23,912 bases of DNA, taken from NCBI GenBank assembly GCA_964572855.1, contig CAZNGF010000048.1, forward strand, positions 1 through 23,912, written 5' to 3'. The stretch is from CAZNGF01 sp964572855. Lineage in GTDB: Bacteria; Bipolaricaulota; Bipolaricaulia; RBG-16-55-9; JAJCYT01. Shown one piece after another: positions 1-7,907 of the stretch. Every line of letters starts with the position of its first letter. The stretch's first letter is position 1. A program made the translations under genes and the position numbers. Below the pieces are notes generated by a model. The model was not told the DNA's origin. It ran no database searches and saw only the letters and a list, made by a program, of their open reading frames with translations.

Positions 1-19
1 TTGATGCACGAGTGTGAAC

Positions 20-113
20 TGAAGTTGACCCGGTTTCGTGGACACATTAAGACTTCAAATGAAAGGAGTCCACGATGCCGCGTATGCGCCCCCCCTTGAG
101 GCTTGCTGTATAG
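20..113 (+). mobile_element. Possible left-end remnant of an IS3-like insertion sequence
   Basis: The segment starts TGAAGTTGACCCGG and continues to TTTCGTGGACAC, which resembles the terminal inverted repeats of IS3-type elements (TG start, GGACA core). It is followed by a strong ribosome site (AAAGGAG, 62-68) and an ATG at 75 opening a reading frame beginning MPRMR, as many IS3 orfA genes do. The frame stops after 12 codons (113), so no transposase remains. The segment abuts the 3' end of the oxidoreductase operon. The call rests on resemblance only; no second end or target duplication is visible. Confidence 0.3.
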
Positions 114-128
114 TTCCCCCGCCAAACC

Positions 129-692
129 TCACCGCGTCGGCGTACTTGCCGCCGCCCCCTCGCCCAGCGCGACGCCCGCCTCGAGGGCGCGGGCGTTGAG
201 CTCGCGGTGTTTGGCCGGCACGCGGTTCAGCACGGCCGCGCGCAGGCTCTCGGGCGTGACCAGCCCCAGCAGCGCGTTGAGCGCGCCGAGCGCCACGACG
301 TTGGCCGTGACCTTGCGCCCCGTGGCCTCGACGGCCGCCGCCGTGAGGGGCAGGAAGCGCACGCGCGGGTCGCGCTCGTCGGGCGCGGGCACGAACGTCG
401 CGTCCACCAGCACGGCCGTCTCGGGGCCGATCTGGCCGATGAACTTGGCATACGCCTCCTCGGACAGGCACAGCAGCACGTCGGGCACGTCGACCTGCGG
501 GTAGGCGACCTTGCGCTCCGACAGGATGACCTCGGCGCGGCTGGCGCCCAGGCGCGCCTCGGGGCCGTAGCTCTGGGTCTGCACGACGTTGAGCCCGTCC
601 CGCATGGCCGCCTCGCTCAGGACCACGCCGGCCGTGATCACGCCCTGCCCGCCGCGCCCGCTGAGCCGGATGCCCAATCGCTCCAGGTTCAT
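129..692 (-). CDS. korC: 2-oxoacid:acceptor oxidoreductase, gamma subunit (KorC-like)
   Basis: The 187-residue product has the usual size of a separate gamma subunit of the 2-oxoacid:ferredoxin oxidoreductase family (domain POR, PF01558). This subunit caps the catalytic alpha/beta core that oxidises a 2-oxoacid plus CoA to acyl-CoA and CO2. The N-terminus LSGRGGQGVITAG is the family signature, and TQSYGPEARLGASRAEV is the second conserved block. The start is fixed by a 4-bp ATGA overlap with the beta-subunit stop at 689-692, behind a GGAGGA ribosome site. It is the last gene of a four-gene operon. Whether the substrate is 2-oxoglutarate, a branched-chain 2-oxoacid or another 2-oxoacid cannot be told from this subunit. 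Confidence 0.9.
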   Translation of the reverse strand: MNLERLGIRLSGRGGQGVITAGVVLSEAAMRDGLNVVQTQSYGPEARLGASRAEVILSERKVAYPQVDVPDVLLCLSEEAYAKFIGQIGPETAVLVDATFVPAPDERDPRVRFLPLTAAAVEATGRKVTANVVALGALNALLGLVTPESLRAAVLNRVPAKHRELNARALEAGVALGEGAAASTPTR

Positions 693-1522
693 TCCTCCTC
701 CCCCGCCGCGGCCGCGGCGCGCGCGCAGAGCGCGCGGTAGCGTTCGACGTACTCGGGCCGGGACTCGGCGCGGAAGATCCCGGTGTCCAGGTGCGTCATC
801 GCCGCGGGCTTCTCGGCCGGCACCTCAAGGTCGCTTGGGTCGTCGGTGCGTTCCTTGATGGCGCGCAGCATGGCGTAGGGGTTGCGCAGCCCGTTGGCGC
901 GCCCGAAGTAGGTCGGGCAGGCCGTGAGCACCTCGACCAGCGCGAAGCCGGGGTGCGCGAGCGCCGCCCGCAGGAACGCCTGCAGGTCCTGGAAGTCGTA
1001 AGTGGTGGTGCGGGCCACGAAGCTCGCCCCCGCGGCCAGCGCCAGCTTGGCCAGGTCGAAGTCGGGCTCGATCGAGCCCCAGTGGCTGGTGGCGCTGCGC
1101 CCGCCCTGGGGCGTGGTGGGCGCGAGTTGGCCGCCGGTCTGGCCGTAGATCCCGTTGTTGAACACGACGGCTGTCAGGTCGATGTTGCGCCGGCAGGCGT
1201 GGATCAGGTGGTTGCCCCCGATGCCCGAGGCGTCGCCGTCGCCCATGACCGCGATCACGTGCAGGCGCGGCCGGGCCAGCTTGACGCCGGTGGCAAAGGC
1301 CAGCGCGCGCCCGTGGGTCGCGTGCAGCGTGTTGCAGTCCAGCACGAACGCCGTGCGGCCCGCACACCCGATGCCCCCGATCACGGCCACCTCGTCCTTG
1401 TCCCAGCCCAGCTCGGCCACGGCCGAGACCAGCCCCTTGACCGCGACGCCGTTGCCACAGCCGGGGCACCAGACGTGCGGCAGCTTGTCGGCCCGCAGGT
1501 AGTCCTGATAGCTCAGGGTCAT
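689..1522 (-). CDS. korB: 2-oxoacid:acceptor oxidoreductase, beta subunit (KorB-like, TPP-binding)
   Basis: This 277-residue protein is the thiamine-diphosphate subunit. CPGCGNG at residues 19-25 is typical of the beta subunit. GDGDASGIGGNH from residue 94, followed by FNNGIYGQTGGQ, forms the TPP/Mg motif (GDG, then NN at 122-123). GCAGR and the CNTLHATHGRA block (52-73) match the KorB/VorA type. The length and the separate gamma subunit favour the 2-oxoglutarate or branched-chain classes over fused pyruvate:ferredoxin oxidoreductases. The ATG at 1522 overlaps the alpha-subunit stop by ATGA, and the same arrangement joins it to the gamma gene. The reading frame stays open far upstream, but that part is out-of-frame coding of neighbouring genes. 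Confidence 0.93.
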   Translation of the reverse strand: MTLSYQDYLRADKLPHVWCPGCGNGVAVKGLVSAVAELGWDKDEVAVIGGIGCAGRTAFVLDCNTLHATHGRALAFATGVKLARPRLHVIAVMGDGDASGIGGNHLIHACRRNIDLTAVVFNNGIYGQTGGQLAPTTPQGGRSATSHWGSIEPDFDLAKLALAAGASFVARTTTYDFQDLQAFLRAALAHPGFALVEVLTACPTYFGRANGLRNPYAMLRAIKERTDDPSDLEVPAEKPAAMTHLDTGIFRAESRPEYVERYRALCARAAAAAGEEE

Positions 1523-2670
1523 GTGCCCCTCCCTCGCGCGCCCTGGGGCACGGCCAGCGCCTGCCGCACGCGCTCGACGATCCGAACGGGCGGGAGCAGG
1601 TGGCCGTCCACCTGGTTGAGTCCCTCCACGCGGACGCCCGCCGCCCCCCGGTGCACGCTGCGCTCGACCTCGCGCACGAGCTGGCCCAGGTTGAGCTCGG
1701 GCACGAGCACGTACCCCAGTTGGGGCGCGATCCCTTCCAGCAGGTACCCCGGGAAAGGCCAGAGCGTCTTCAGGTCCAACAACCCGATGCGCGCCCCCTC
1801 GGCGCGCAGGCTCCGCACCGCGCTCTCGGCCGCGCGCGTCGTGATGCCGTAGCTCACGATCAGCGCCTCGCAGTCGTCCAGGTGGTGCGCTCCGTAGCGC
1901 GCGATCTCGCTGATGCGCGCCTCGAGCTTGTCGACCATGCGCACGAGCTCGCGCCCGGCGGGCTCGCCCCCGGCCGGGAAGCCGCGCGCGTCGTGGGCCA
2001 TGCCGGTCACGCTGTAGCGCGCGCCCTCGCCGAAGGGCAGGAAGGTCTCGCCGCCGAAGGGGACGAAGTCGGCCACGCGCTCGGGGCGCTTGCGGTTGGC
2101 CACCGCCAGCTCGCCCGGCTCGGGCCAGCGGATGTTCTCGCGCATGTGGCTCAACACCTCGTCCAGCAGCAGCACGACCGGCACGCGGTGCGTCTCGCTC
2201 AGGTTGAAGGCCTCGACGGTCAGCTCGAAGGCGTCGCGCACGGTGGCAGCCGTGAGCACGATCACGGCGTGGTCGCCGTGCGCCCCCCAGATCGCCTGCA
2301 TCACGTCGCCCTGGGCGGTCTTGGTGGGCTGGCCGGTCGAGGGGCCCCAGCGCTGGCTGTCGACGATCACGCACGGGGTCTCGGTCATGGAGGCATATCC
2401 GAGCCCCTCCTGCATGAGCGAGAAGCCCGGCCCCGAGGTCGCGGTCATGGCCTTGGCCCCGGCCCAGCTGGCGCCCGTGATCGCCGCGATCGAGGCGAGC
2501 TCGTCCTCCAGCTGGATGAACGTGCCGCCGCGGCTGGGCAGCTCGCGGCTCAGGATCTCCATCACCTCCGAGCTCGGCGTGATCGGGTAGCCCGCGAAAA
2601 AGTCGCAGCCCGCGTACAGCGCGCCGTAAGCGCACGCCTCGTTGCCCTGCACCAAGCGCTGTTCGCTCAT
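1519..2670 (-). CDS. korA: 2-oxoacid:acceptor oxidoreductase, alpha subunit (KorA-like)
   Basis: The 383-residue product is a separate alpha subunit. It opens with QGNEACAYGALYAGCDFFAG, then YPITPSSEVME, the pyrimidine-binding domain signature. EDELASIAAITGASWAGAKA and TSGPGFSLMQEG follow, which is the conserved core of KorA/VorB proteins. The C-terminal third (IGLLDLKTLWPFP, then LNLGQL) is the transketolase C-terminal-like domain. Together with the beta subunit it forms the catalytic heterodimer for CoA-dependent oxidative decarboxylation of 2-oxoacids in the cytoplasm. The ATG at 2670 overlaps the stop of the upstream FAD protein by ATGA, so translation is probably coupled along the operon. 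The length is normal and no residue block looks lost. Confidence 0.93.
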   Translation of the reverse strand: MSEQRLVQGNEACAYGALYAGCDFFAGYPITPSSEVMEILSRELPSRGGTFIQLEDELASIAAITGASWAGAKAMTATSGPGFSLMQEGLGYASMTETPCVIVDSQRWGPSTGQPTKTAQGDVMQAIWGAHGDHAVIVLTAATVRDAFELTVEAFNLSETHRVPVVLLLDEVLSHMRENIRWPEPGELAVANRKRPERVADFVPFGGETFLPFGEGARYSVTGMAHDARGFPAGGEPAGRELVRMVDKLEARISEIARYGAHHLDDCEALIVSYGITTRAAESAVRSLRAEGARIGLLDLKTLWPFPGYLLEGIAPQLGYVLVPELNLGQLVREVERSVHRGAAGVRVEGLNQVDGHLLPPVRIVERVRQALAVPQGARGRGT

Positions 2671-4301
2671 GCGGGCACCCCGCTTTCCTGTTCCTTGACG
2701 ACCCAGATGGCGAAATCCGGGCAGCGCGCCTCGCAGAGCCCGCAAAACACGCAGGCGGCCGGCTCGGTGACCACGATGCGGCCGCGCTCGTCCAGCGCCA
2801 GGATCCCGGCCGGGCAACTCTCGACGCAGAGCTCGCAGCCCTTGCAGTAAGCCGGCCGGGTGGCCAGGTCGAACGCGCCCTGGCGGTGGTGATACACCCC
2901 GTCCTCGGTCTCGGTCCGCACGGGCACCGAGGCGTGCTCCGGCGGTGTCGCGCGTTGCCCGGAGAGCCGGCGGTGCAGCGCGCGCGCGGCGCGCTTGCCG
3001 TCGCGCACGGCCTCGACGGCCGTGGCCCCGCCGTTGACGCAGTCGCCGCCCGCATACACCCCCGGGCGGCTGGTGCGCAGCTCGGCGTCCACGCGCACGC
3101 GCCCGCCCTCGAGCGCGACCCCGAGTCGCTCGAACAGCCAAGCGCGCGGCCGCTGGCCCAACGCGCGGATCACGGTGTCGGCCTCGACCACAAAGTCCGA
3201 CCCCTCAACGGGCACGGGCCGGGGGCGGCCGGAGGCGTCCGGCGAGCTCAGTTCCATCTGCAGACATTCGACCGCGCGCACGCGACCCGTGCCCAGGAAG
3301 CGTCGCGGCTGCACCAGCCAGCGGAAGGACACGCCCTCGCGCTCGGCGGCGGCCGTCTCGTGGGCGTAGGCCGGCATCTGCTCGCGCGTGCGCCGGTAGA
3401 GCACGGTCGCCTCGGCCCCCAACCGCACGGCCTCGCGGGCCACGTCGATCGCGGTGTTGCCGCCGCCGATCACGGCCACGCGCCGCCCGAGCGCCAGGTC
3501 GAGCTCGGTGAGCCGGTGGCCCTTGACCCGCTCGATGAAGTCCAGCGAGTCCCAGACCCCGTCCAGCTCCGAGCCCGGCAGCTCGACCTGCACGTCGCCG
3601 CCGAGCCCGACGCCCAGGAAGACGGCCTCGTAGGCGTCCAGCGCCTCGAACGGGACGGCTATCCCGAGCGCGGCCTCAAAGCGAAAGTCCACGCCGAGCG
3701 CGCGCAGCGAATCGACCTCCTGCGGCAGCGGCTCGTAGCCTTGCTTGTAGGGCGCGATGCCGTAGGTCACCAGCCCCCCGGGCAGCGGCCGGGCCTCGAA
3801 CACCGTGACGGCGTAGCCGAGGCGCGCCAGCTCGGCCGCGGCGCTCAGCCCGGCCGGGCCGGCACCCACGACGGCGACGGGTTTGCCGACGGGCTTGGCC
3901 GGGAGCGCGGACCCGGGTCGGTTCTCCCGCAAGGCCGTATCGGTGGCGAAGCGCTGCAGCCGGCCGATCTCGACCGCGCGCCTGCCTTCCTCGTGCAGCA
4001 CGCAGGCGCCCTGGCACAGCGCCTCGACCGGACACACCCGGGCGCAACTCCCGCCCAGGACGTTTTCGGAAAAAATCGTGCGCGCGGCGGCCAGCGGGTC
4101 GCCCGCGCGGATCTGACGGATGAAGCGCGGCACGTCGATCTCCGCGGGGCACGCCGCGGCGCAGGGCGCCGGCGCGTTGGGACCGCCGCACTGCAGGCAG
4201 CGTTCGGATTCGAGCAGGGCTTGGGGGGCGTTCAGGGGCGGGTGGAGCTCCTGAAACACCCGGCCGGGAAGCGCTTCGGCGTCGGCGGGTTGGTCGTTCA
4301 T
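2667..4301 (-). CDS. GltD-like FAD/NAD(P)H oxidoreductase with N- and C-terminal Fe-S domains
   Basis: The 544-residue electron-transfer flavoprotein has three parts. The N-terminal Fer4_20 region carries cysteines 35, 38, 47, 51 and 86, 90, 96, 100 for two [4Fe-4S] clusters. A glutamate-synthase-small-subunit-like core has an FAD motif (GAGPAG, 146-151), a nucleotide motif (GGGNTA, 279-284) and the GltD block LYRRTREQMPA. The C-terminal 2[4Fe-4S] ferredoxin has cysteines 486, 489, 492, 496 and 517, 520, 523, 527. The start is ATG 4301 behind GGGGAGG. It is first in the operon and overlaps korA by ATGA. No separate ferredoxin (KorD-like) subunit is present, so the fused ferredoxin probably takes electrons from the oxidoreductase and passes them to NAD(P). 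That role is inferred from gene order. Confidence 0.88.
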   Translation of the reverse strand: MNDQPADAEALPGRVFQELHPPLNAPQALLESERCLQCGGPNAPAPCAAACPAEIDVPRFIRQIRAGDPLAAARTIFSENVLGGSCARVCPVEALCQGACVLHEEGRRAVEIGRLQRFATDTALRENRPGSALPAKPVGKPVAVVGAGPAGLSAAAELARLGYAVTVFEARPLPGGLVTYGIAPYKQGYEPLPQEVDSLRALGVDFRFEAALGIAVPFEALDAYEAVFLGVGLGGDVQVELPGSELDGVWDSLDFIERVKGHRLTELDLALGRRVAVIGGGNTAIDVAREAVRLGAEATVLYRRTREQMPAYAHETAAAEREGVSFRWLVQPRRFLGTGRVRAVECLQMELSSPDASGRPRPVPVEGSDFVVEADTVIRALGQRPRAWLFERLGVALEGGRVRVDAELRTSRPGVYAGGDCVNGGATAVEAVRDGKRAARALHRRLSGQRATPPEHASVPVRTETEDGVYHHRQGAFDLATRPAYCKGCELCVESCPAGILALDERGRIVVTEPAACVFCGLCEARCPDFAIWVVKEQESGVPA

Positions 4302-4419
4302 GGTCCTCCCCTTCGGTTGGCGGGCCGCGGCGGGGTTGGCGACGGCGCGGCCCGCGCGGCCGGTGGGAACGGGTCCCGGAGGGAGCGCACGCGCGGCGTC
4401 GGCGCGGGACGTCCGAGAC

Positions 4420-4489
4420 GCATCGGTTAACCCCGCTCCCGATATAAGGGATTAGGCCGGGGGGCGCGATGATCGCGCTCAACCGATGC
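4420..4489 (-). promoter_or_regulatory. Nested inverted repeats upstream of the oxidoreductase operon
   Basis: Perfect 9-bp arms GCATCGGTT (4420-4428) and AACCGATGC (4481-4489) enclose a perfect 13-bp palindrome CGCGATGATCGCG (4465-4477). Just downstream on the minus strand is an AT-rich patch giving a possible -10 (TTATAT, 4442-4447). The palindrome begins 17 bp from that -10, where a -35 would sit, and no -35-like hexamer is seen. This looks like a regulator-dependent promoter. The ATG of the first gene lies about 120 bp further on. Confidence 0.35.
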
Positions 4490-4533
4490 CATGACGGCGG
4501 TCAGGTTTGGCCGGTGCGGGCAGGCAGCGGGGG

Positions 4534-4564
4534 GCGAGGGGGGCGTGCGCGCCTCCCCCCTCGC
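4534..4564 (-). terminator. GC-rich stem-loop just after the enoyl-CoA hydratase gene
   Basis: A 10-bp perfect stem (4534-4543 with 4555-4564; core CGAGGGGGG/CCCCCCTCG) with an 11-nt loop starts about 10 bp beyond the stop codon at 4574. No T-run follows on the minus strand, so it is either a U-less terminator or a 3'-end stabilising hairpin. Confidence 0.4.
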
Positions 4565-4573
4565 GTGCGCGGG

Positions 4574-5356
4574 TTACTGGCCGGTGAAGTTGGGCTTGCG
4601 CTTCTCGACGAAGGCGCTCAGGCCCTCTTGTGCGTCCTGGGTGGCGAACAGCCGGTTCTGGAGCTCGCGCTCCAGCGCCAGGCCGCCGCGCAGGTCCATC
4701 TCGGTGCCTTCCTGGACCGAACGCTTGATGAGGCTGATGGCCTTGGACGGGCCGCTGGCGATGCGCTCGGCGTAGGCAAGCGTCTTGTCCCAGAACTCGG
4801 CCTCGTCGTAGACGTGCTCGACCAGGCCCATCTGCAGCGCCTCGTCAGGGGAGAGCAGCCTTCCCGTGATCATGAGGTCGAGCGCGCGGCCCTTGCCGAC
4901 CAGGCGCGGCAGGCGCTGCGTTCCGCCCGTGCCGGGCAGCACGCCCAGCGTGACCTCGGGCAGCCCGATGACGGCCTGGGGCCGGCGGGCCATGAAGCGC
5001 AGGTCGCAGGCCAGCGCCATCTCGAGGCCGCCGCCCACGCACGTCCCGTTGAGCGCGGCGATGAACACCTTGGGGGTGGACTCCATCTTGGTCAGCGTCT
5101 CCTGGCAGTTGAGGCAAAACATCGCCTTGAAATCGGGGTCCGACGCCTTCAGCATCGCGATGTCCGCGCCGGCCGAGAACATCCCCTCGACGGCGCTGGT
5201 CAGGATCGCGACCTTGACCTCGTCGTCGAAGCGCACCTCGTCGATGGCCTTGCCCAGGCCCAGCACGAGCTCGTGGTCGTAGCTGTTGACCTTGGGGCGG
5301 TTTAGCTTGATGATCCCGACCTTGCCCTGCTTTTCAAACTGCACGTACTCGCTCAT
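4574..5356 (-). CDS. Enoyl-CoA hydratase/isomerase family protein
   Basis: This 260-residue protein of the crotonase fold has normal family length. Such enzymes hydrate 2-enoyl-CoA esters in beta-oxidation or amino-acid degradation. FSAGADIAML (60-69) gives the CoA/oxyanion loop, and NGTCVGGGLEMALACDLRF includes the second oxyanion glycines and Glu112. LPEVTLGVLPGTGGTQRLPR includes Glu134. Both catalytic glutamates of true hydratases are therefore present, which argues against an isomerase-only relative. The ATG at 5356 is preceded by AAAGGA with rather long spacing. A strong promoter at 5411-5439 and a hairpin after the stop suggest a single-gene transcript. The exact acyl substrate is unknown; the nearby oxidoreductase makes acyl-CoA, which would fit a shared degradation route. 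Confidence 0.92.
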   Translation of the reverse strand: MSEYVQFEKQGKVGIIKLNRPKVNSYDHELVLGLGKAIDEVRFDDEVKVAILTSAVEGMFSAGADIAMLKASDPDFKAMFCLNCQETLTKMESTPKVFIAALNGTCVGGGLEMALACDLRFMARRPQAVIGLPEVTLGVLPGTGGTQRLPRLVGKGRALDLMITGRLLSPDEALQMGLVEHVYDEAEFWDKTLAYAERIASGPSKAISLIKRSVQEGTEMDLRGGLALERELQNRLFATQDAQEGLSAFVEKRKPNFTGQ

Positions 5357-5410
5357 CCGTACGCCACCGTCCTTTCGGAAATGGGTTGGGCTGTCCAGAG
5401 GGATGCGTCC

Positions 5411-5439
5411 AGAGTAGCGGCCCGTTTTTCGCCTGTCAA
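5411..5439 (-). promoter_or_regulatory. Sigma-70-type promoter for the enoyl-CoA hydratase gene
   Basis: On the minus strand a consensus -35 TTGACA (5434-5439) is followed by a 17-bp spacer and -10 TACTCT (5411-5416). Transcription would start near 5404, leaving a leader of about 48 nt before the ATG at 5356. Confidence 0.65.
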
Positions 5440-5454
5440 CACGGAATACGCCGA

Positions 5455-6150
5455 TCAGCCCGGCGCGCCCTCGGGCCGCGGCGCGGCGCGGCGGGCGCTC
5501 CACCAGAGCCCGGCGGCCACCAGCGCCAGGCAGCCGGCGATCCACCCAAAGGCGCCGGCCAGGAAGGCGCCGTGCGCCCCGCTGAGCCCGTCGGGGTCGA
5601 GCAGCACCTGGAGCGCGAGGAACGGGTTCAGCGGGTGAGCGACGAACAGCGTCGTCCCCAGGTAGAGGATCATGAGCGCGTACTTGAGCTTGAACTGGAA
5701 GATCTCGGTGAAGTTCATCAGTGCCATCCAGAGCCCGAACCCGGCCCAGACCAGCCCATACCCCAAGAGGTAGGCCAGCGCCAGCAGGCTCGTGGGCCGC
5801 AAGTGGAAGGCGAAGTAGAAGGCGATCCACAGCGGCAGGCTCAACAACAGCAGGAGCGCCAGGCGCGCCGCCGCCTGGCGGGCGTGCGGTCCCGGGCGCC
5901 GACCGTGGTGCTCGCGCGGCGCGCGGTGCGGGTCCCCCTGCACCTGGCCGAAGTTGGCCGCGTACATGGTGAACAGGAACGTGAACACCCCCGGGAACAG
6001 GAAGGCCGTCCCGGTGCCCGCCTGCTCCCCGATCGCGCGCCCGCCGGGCACGGCGAACAGGAACGCGAGCGCGTTGAAGGCCAAAAAACTCACCTGCCAC
6101 GACCACGTCAGGCGCTCCATCCAGAAGTCCGGCCGGCCGCCCTCGGTCAT
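5455..6150 (-). CDS. Six-helix integral membrane protein, function unknown
   Basis: The 231-residue product has hydrophobic segments at about 17-34, 46-66, 95-116, 119-143, 155-172 and 193-217. A basic, histidine-rich cytoplasmic-type loop (about 72-95) lies between helices 2 and 3. I do not recognise a family; it could be a small ABC-2-like permease or a transporter partner. The ATG at 6150 overlaps the preceding stop by ATGA, so it is translationally coupled to the exported protein upstream and closes the eight-gene operon. The reading frame remains open upstream of this Met only as shadow coding. The next gene downstream has its own promoter. Confidence 0.8.
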   Translation of the reverse strand: MTEGGRPDFWMERLTWSWQVSFLAFNALAFLFAVPGGRAIGEQAGTGTAFLFPGVFTFLFTMYAANFGQVQGDPHRAPREHHGRRPGPHARQAAARLALLLLLSLPLWIAFYFAFHLRPTSLLALAYLLGYGLVWAGFGLWMALMNFTEIFQFKLKYALMILYLGTTLFVAHPLNPFLALQVLLDPDGLSGAHGAFLAGAFGWIAGCLALVAAGLWWSARRAAPRPEGAPG

Positions 6151-7850
6151 GGCCCCTCCGACACGATTAGGTAGACGGCGGTGGCCCGCACGTCCGCGGC
6201 GGGCAGGCGCTGGGCGCCGGGCCGGTCGTGCCAGCCGCCCAGCGCGTTCGGGCTCTGCGTCGTGCGCAGCGCCCACTCCCAGAGCGAGGCCACCTCGGAG
6301 GGCACGAGCTCGGGGAGCGGGGCGCGGTACGCGCCGTCGAGCGCGACCCGCTTGGGCTCGCCGGCGGCCAGCGGCCCGAGGTCGTAGACCGTCCCGGTGC
6401 GCCAGAGCCAGGCACGCGCCAGGTCGATTTGGCTCACGACCTCGACCGTCCCGCGATCCGCGCCCCAATCCCAGCGCAACTCGGCCGGTCGCACGGCGCT
6501 GCTCGAAAAGCCCCGCACGCGCCCGGCGTGGGCCGTAAAGCGGAGCGCGTGGGCGTCCTCGCGGCGCGTTTCCAGGTCGAACAGGTGGTCGCCCCGCTGC
6601 TGGGGCAGGTCCTGCCGCACGACCGCCCCGGCCGGTAGGGCGAGCGTGACGCGCTCGCGGCGCTCGGGGAACACCCCGAACCACGCGTGCGCGTGCGCGT
6701 TCCCGTCCGGCAGCGCGCGCGAGACGCCGTACTCGACCGCGGCCAGCGGCTGGACGTAGGGCGGCTGCCCGAGCCAGACCCCGAGGCCCAACGCGTTCAA
6801 GCCGGTCCATCCCACCAGCGCGAGCAGGCCCCAGCGGGTCCGCAGCGCCAGCCACCCGCCCAGCGCGACGCCCCCAACCAGCAGGCCCAGCGCCGCGGCG
6901 ATCAGGCTACGCCCCGGGAAGGGCAGGACCACCCGATCGAACGCCGCGCGCGCCCACTGCTCGAGCGGGACCTCGCTCTCCGGCGCGGACGGGGAGCGGA
7001 AGCCGTTCCAGAAGGCCGCGGGCACCTCGGCCGTGAGCGGGTTGAGCGCGGTCATCCAGATCCAGCCGGCCCCGACGCGCCGGCGCACGACCCAGGGCCG
7101 CTCGTCGTGGGCATAGGTGACCGTCCCCTGAACCGCGCCGCGCAGCACGAGCGGGTCCGCCGCGGCCGGCGGCTCCTCGGGCACGAGCGGGAGCCAGGGG
7201 CGCAGGAACGCCGCGTCCTGCACGAACCAGTTTTCCCCGGCAAACAGCACGAGCTCGCCGCCCCGCATGACCCAGTGCAGCAACGCGTCGCGTTGGGCGG
7301 GCGCGAGCCGGGCGGGGTCGAAGCGTCCCAGGTAGAGCCGCTGCACGGGGTCGAAGCCGTCGGGGTGGTCCGGCACGGCCTCGGGCGCCAGCGTCCGGAC
7401 CTGGGTGCCGTCCGGCAGCTCGGCCGGGAAGCCCCCCCCGCTCAGCGCCAGGGTGAGCGGGTCCTGCGAGCCCGACTCGCGCAGCTCGAGCGTGCGCTCG
7501 GCCAGCGCCCCGCCGTCCGCGGTTTCGAGCCGGACGTGCAGGGGATAGATGAGCGAACGCAGGTAAAACAGCAGCGCAAAGCGCTTGTTGCTACGCTGTC
7601 CCAGCGCGGCGGGCTGGACCAGCCGCTCGGTGAGCACCCCGTTCCAGGGCGAGTCGACCGTCTGGCTCACGACGAGGCGCGCCTCCAAGGGCACGCCGCT
7701 GTGGCGTACGTCGACGCGCACCGTGGTAAAGGTATCCTGGACGACCCGCCCGGCCAGGCCGACGGAGACGTCGAGCTCGGTCTCGGCACGCGCGGGCGCC
7801 GCCCAGCCCACGAGCAGGGCGAATGCGATCAACAGGGGCAACAAACGCAT
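6147..7850 (-). CDS. Exported protein with GATase1-like region and two membrane helices
   Basis: The 567-residue protein begins with a Sec signal peptide (MRLLPLLIAFALLVGWAAPA, cleavage near ARA|ET, residue 22). A beta-rich N-terminal domain follows (about 25-125). Residues about 150-275 (YLGRFDPARLAPAQRDALLH, then RGGELVLFAGENW) resemble the class-I glutamine-amidotransferase-like fold seen in large exported proteins of Firmicutes and other bacteria, with no catalytic Cys evident. Two adjacent membrane helices (about 315-336 and 340-360) and a second soluble domain (361-567) complete it. It overlaps the following membrane-protein gene by ATGA, so the two may form a complex. The start has no well-spaced ribosome site; TGCTACGAT ends 6 nt before the ATG, which could be a leaderless promoter. 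Function unknown. Confidence 0.82.
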   Translation of the reverse strand: MRLLPLLIAFALLVGWAAPARAETELDVSVGLAGRVVQDTFTTVRVDVRHSGVPLEARLVVSQTVDSPWNGVLTERLVQPAALGQRSNKRFALLFYLRSLIYPLHVRLETADGGALAERTLELRESGSQDPLTLALSGGGFPAELPDGTQVRTLAPEAVPDHPDGFDPVQRLYLGRFDPARLAPAQRDALLHWVMRGGELVLFAGENWFVQDAAFLRPWLPLVPEEPPAAADPLVLRGAVQGTVTYAHDERPWVVRRRVGAGWIWMTALNPLTAEVPAAFWNGFRSPSAPESEVPLEQWARAAFDRVVLPFPGRSLIAAALGLLVGGVALGGWLALRTRWGLLALVGWTGLNALGLGVWLGQPPYVQPLAAVEYGVSRALPDGNAHAHAWFGVFPERRERVTLALPAGAVVRQDLPQQRGDHLFDLETRREDAHALRFTAHAGRVRGFSSSAVRPAELRWDWGADRGTVEVVSQIDLARAWLWRTGTVYDLGPLAAGEPKRVALDGAYRAPLPELVPSEVASLWEWALRTTQSPNALGGWHDRPGAQRLPAADVRATAVYLIVSEGP

Positions 7851-7865
7851 ACCCCCATCGTAGCA
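7851..7865 (-). promoter_or_regulatory. Possible extended -10 element directly before the 7850 start
   Basis: On the minus strand TGC-TACGAT (TGn extended -10) ends 6 nt before the ATG. A possible -35 is only CTGTCA with 19-bp spacing. If active it would give a leaderless or near-leaderless mRNA inside the operon. Weak on its own. Confidence 0.25.
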
Positions 7866-7888
7866 GATGGGCGCGGGGCGTTGACAGG

Positions 7889-7907
7889 CGCGCGCCTTAG
7901 GCGCGCG
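7889..7907. repeat. Perfect 19-bp palindrome spanning a stop codon
   Basis: CGCGCGCCT and AGGCGCGCG flank a single central T (7898). On the minus strand the TAA stop of the HEAT-like gene lies in the centre, so a stem of 8 bp with a TTA loop could form at the mRNA 3' end. There is no T-run, so it may be a processing or stabilising hairpin between operon genes rather than a terminator. Confidence 0.4.

Noticed and set aside
2886..4430. A 514-codon plus-strand frame opposite the FAD protein
   Set aside because: Antisense shadow: composition is biased to Arg, Gly and His with no domain, while the minus strand encodes a complete flavoprotein.
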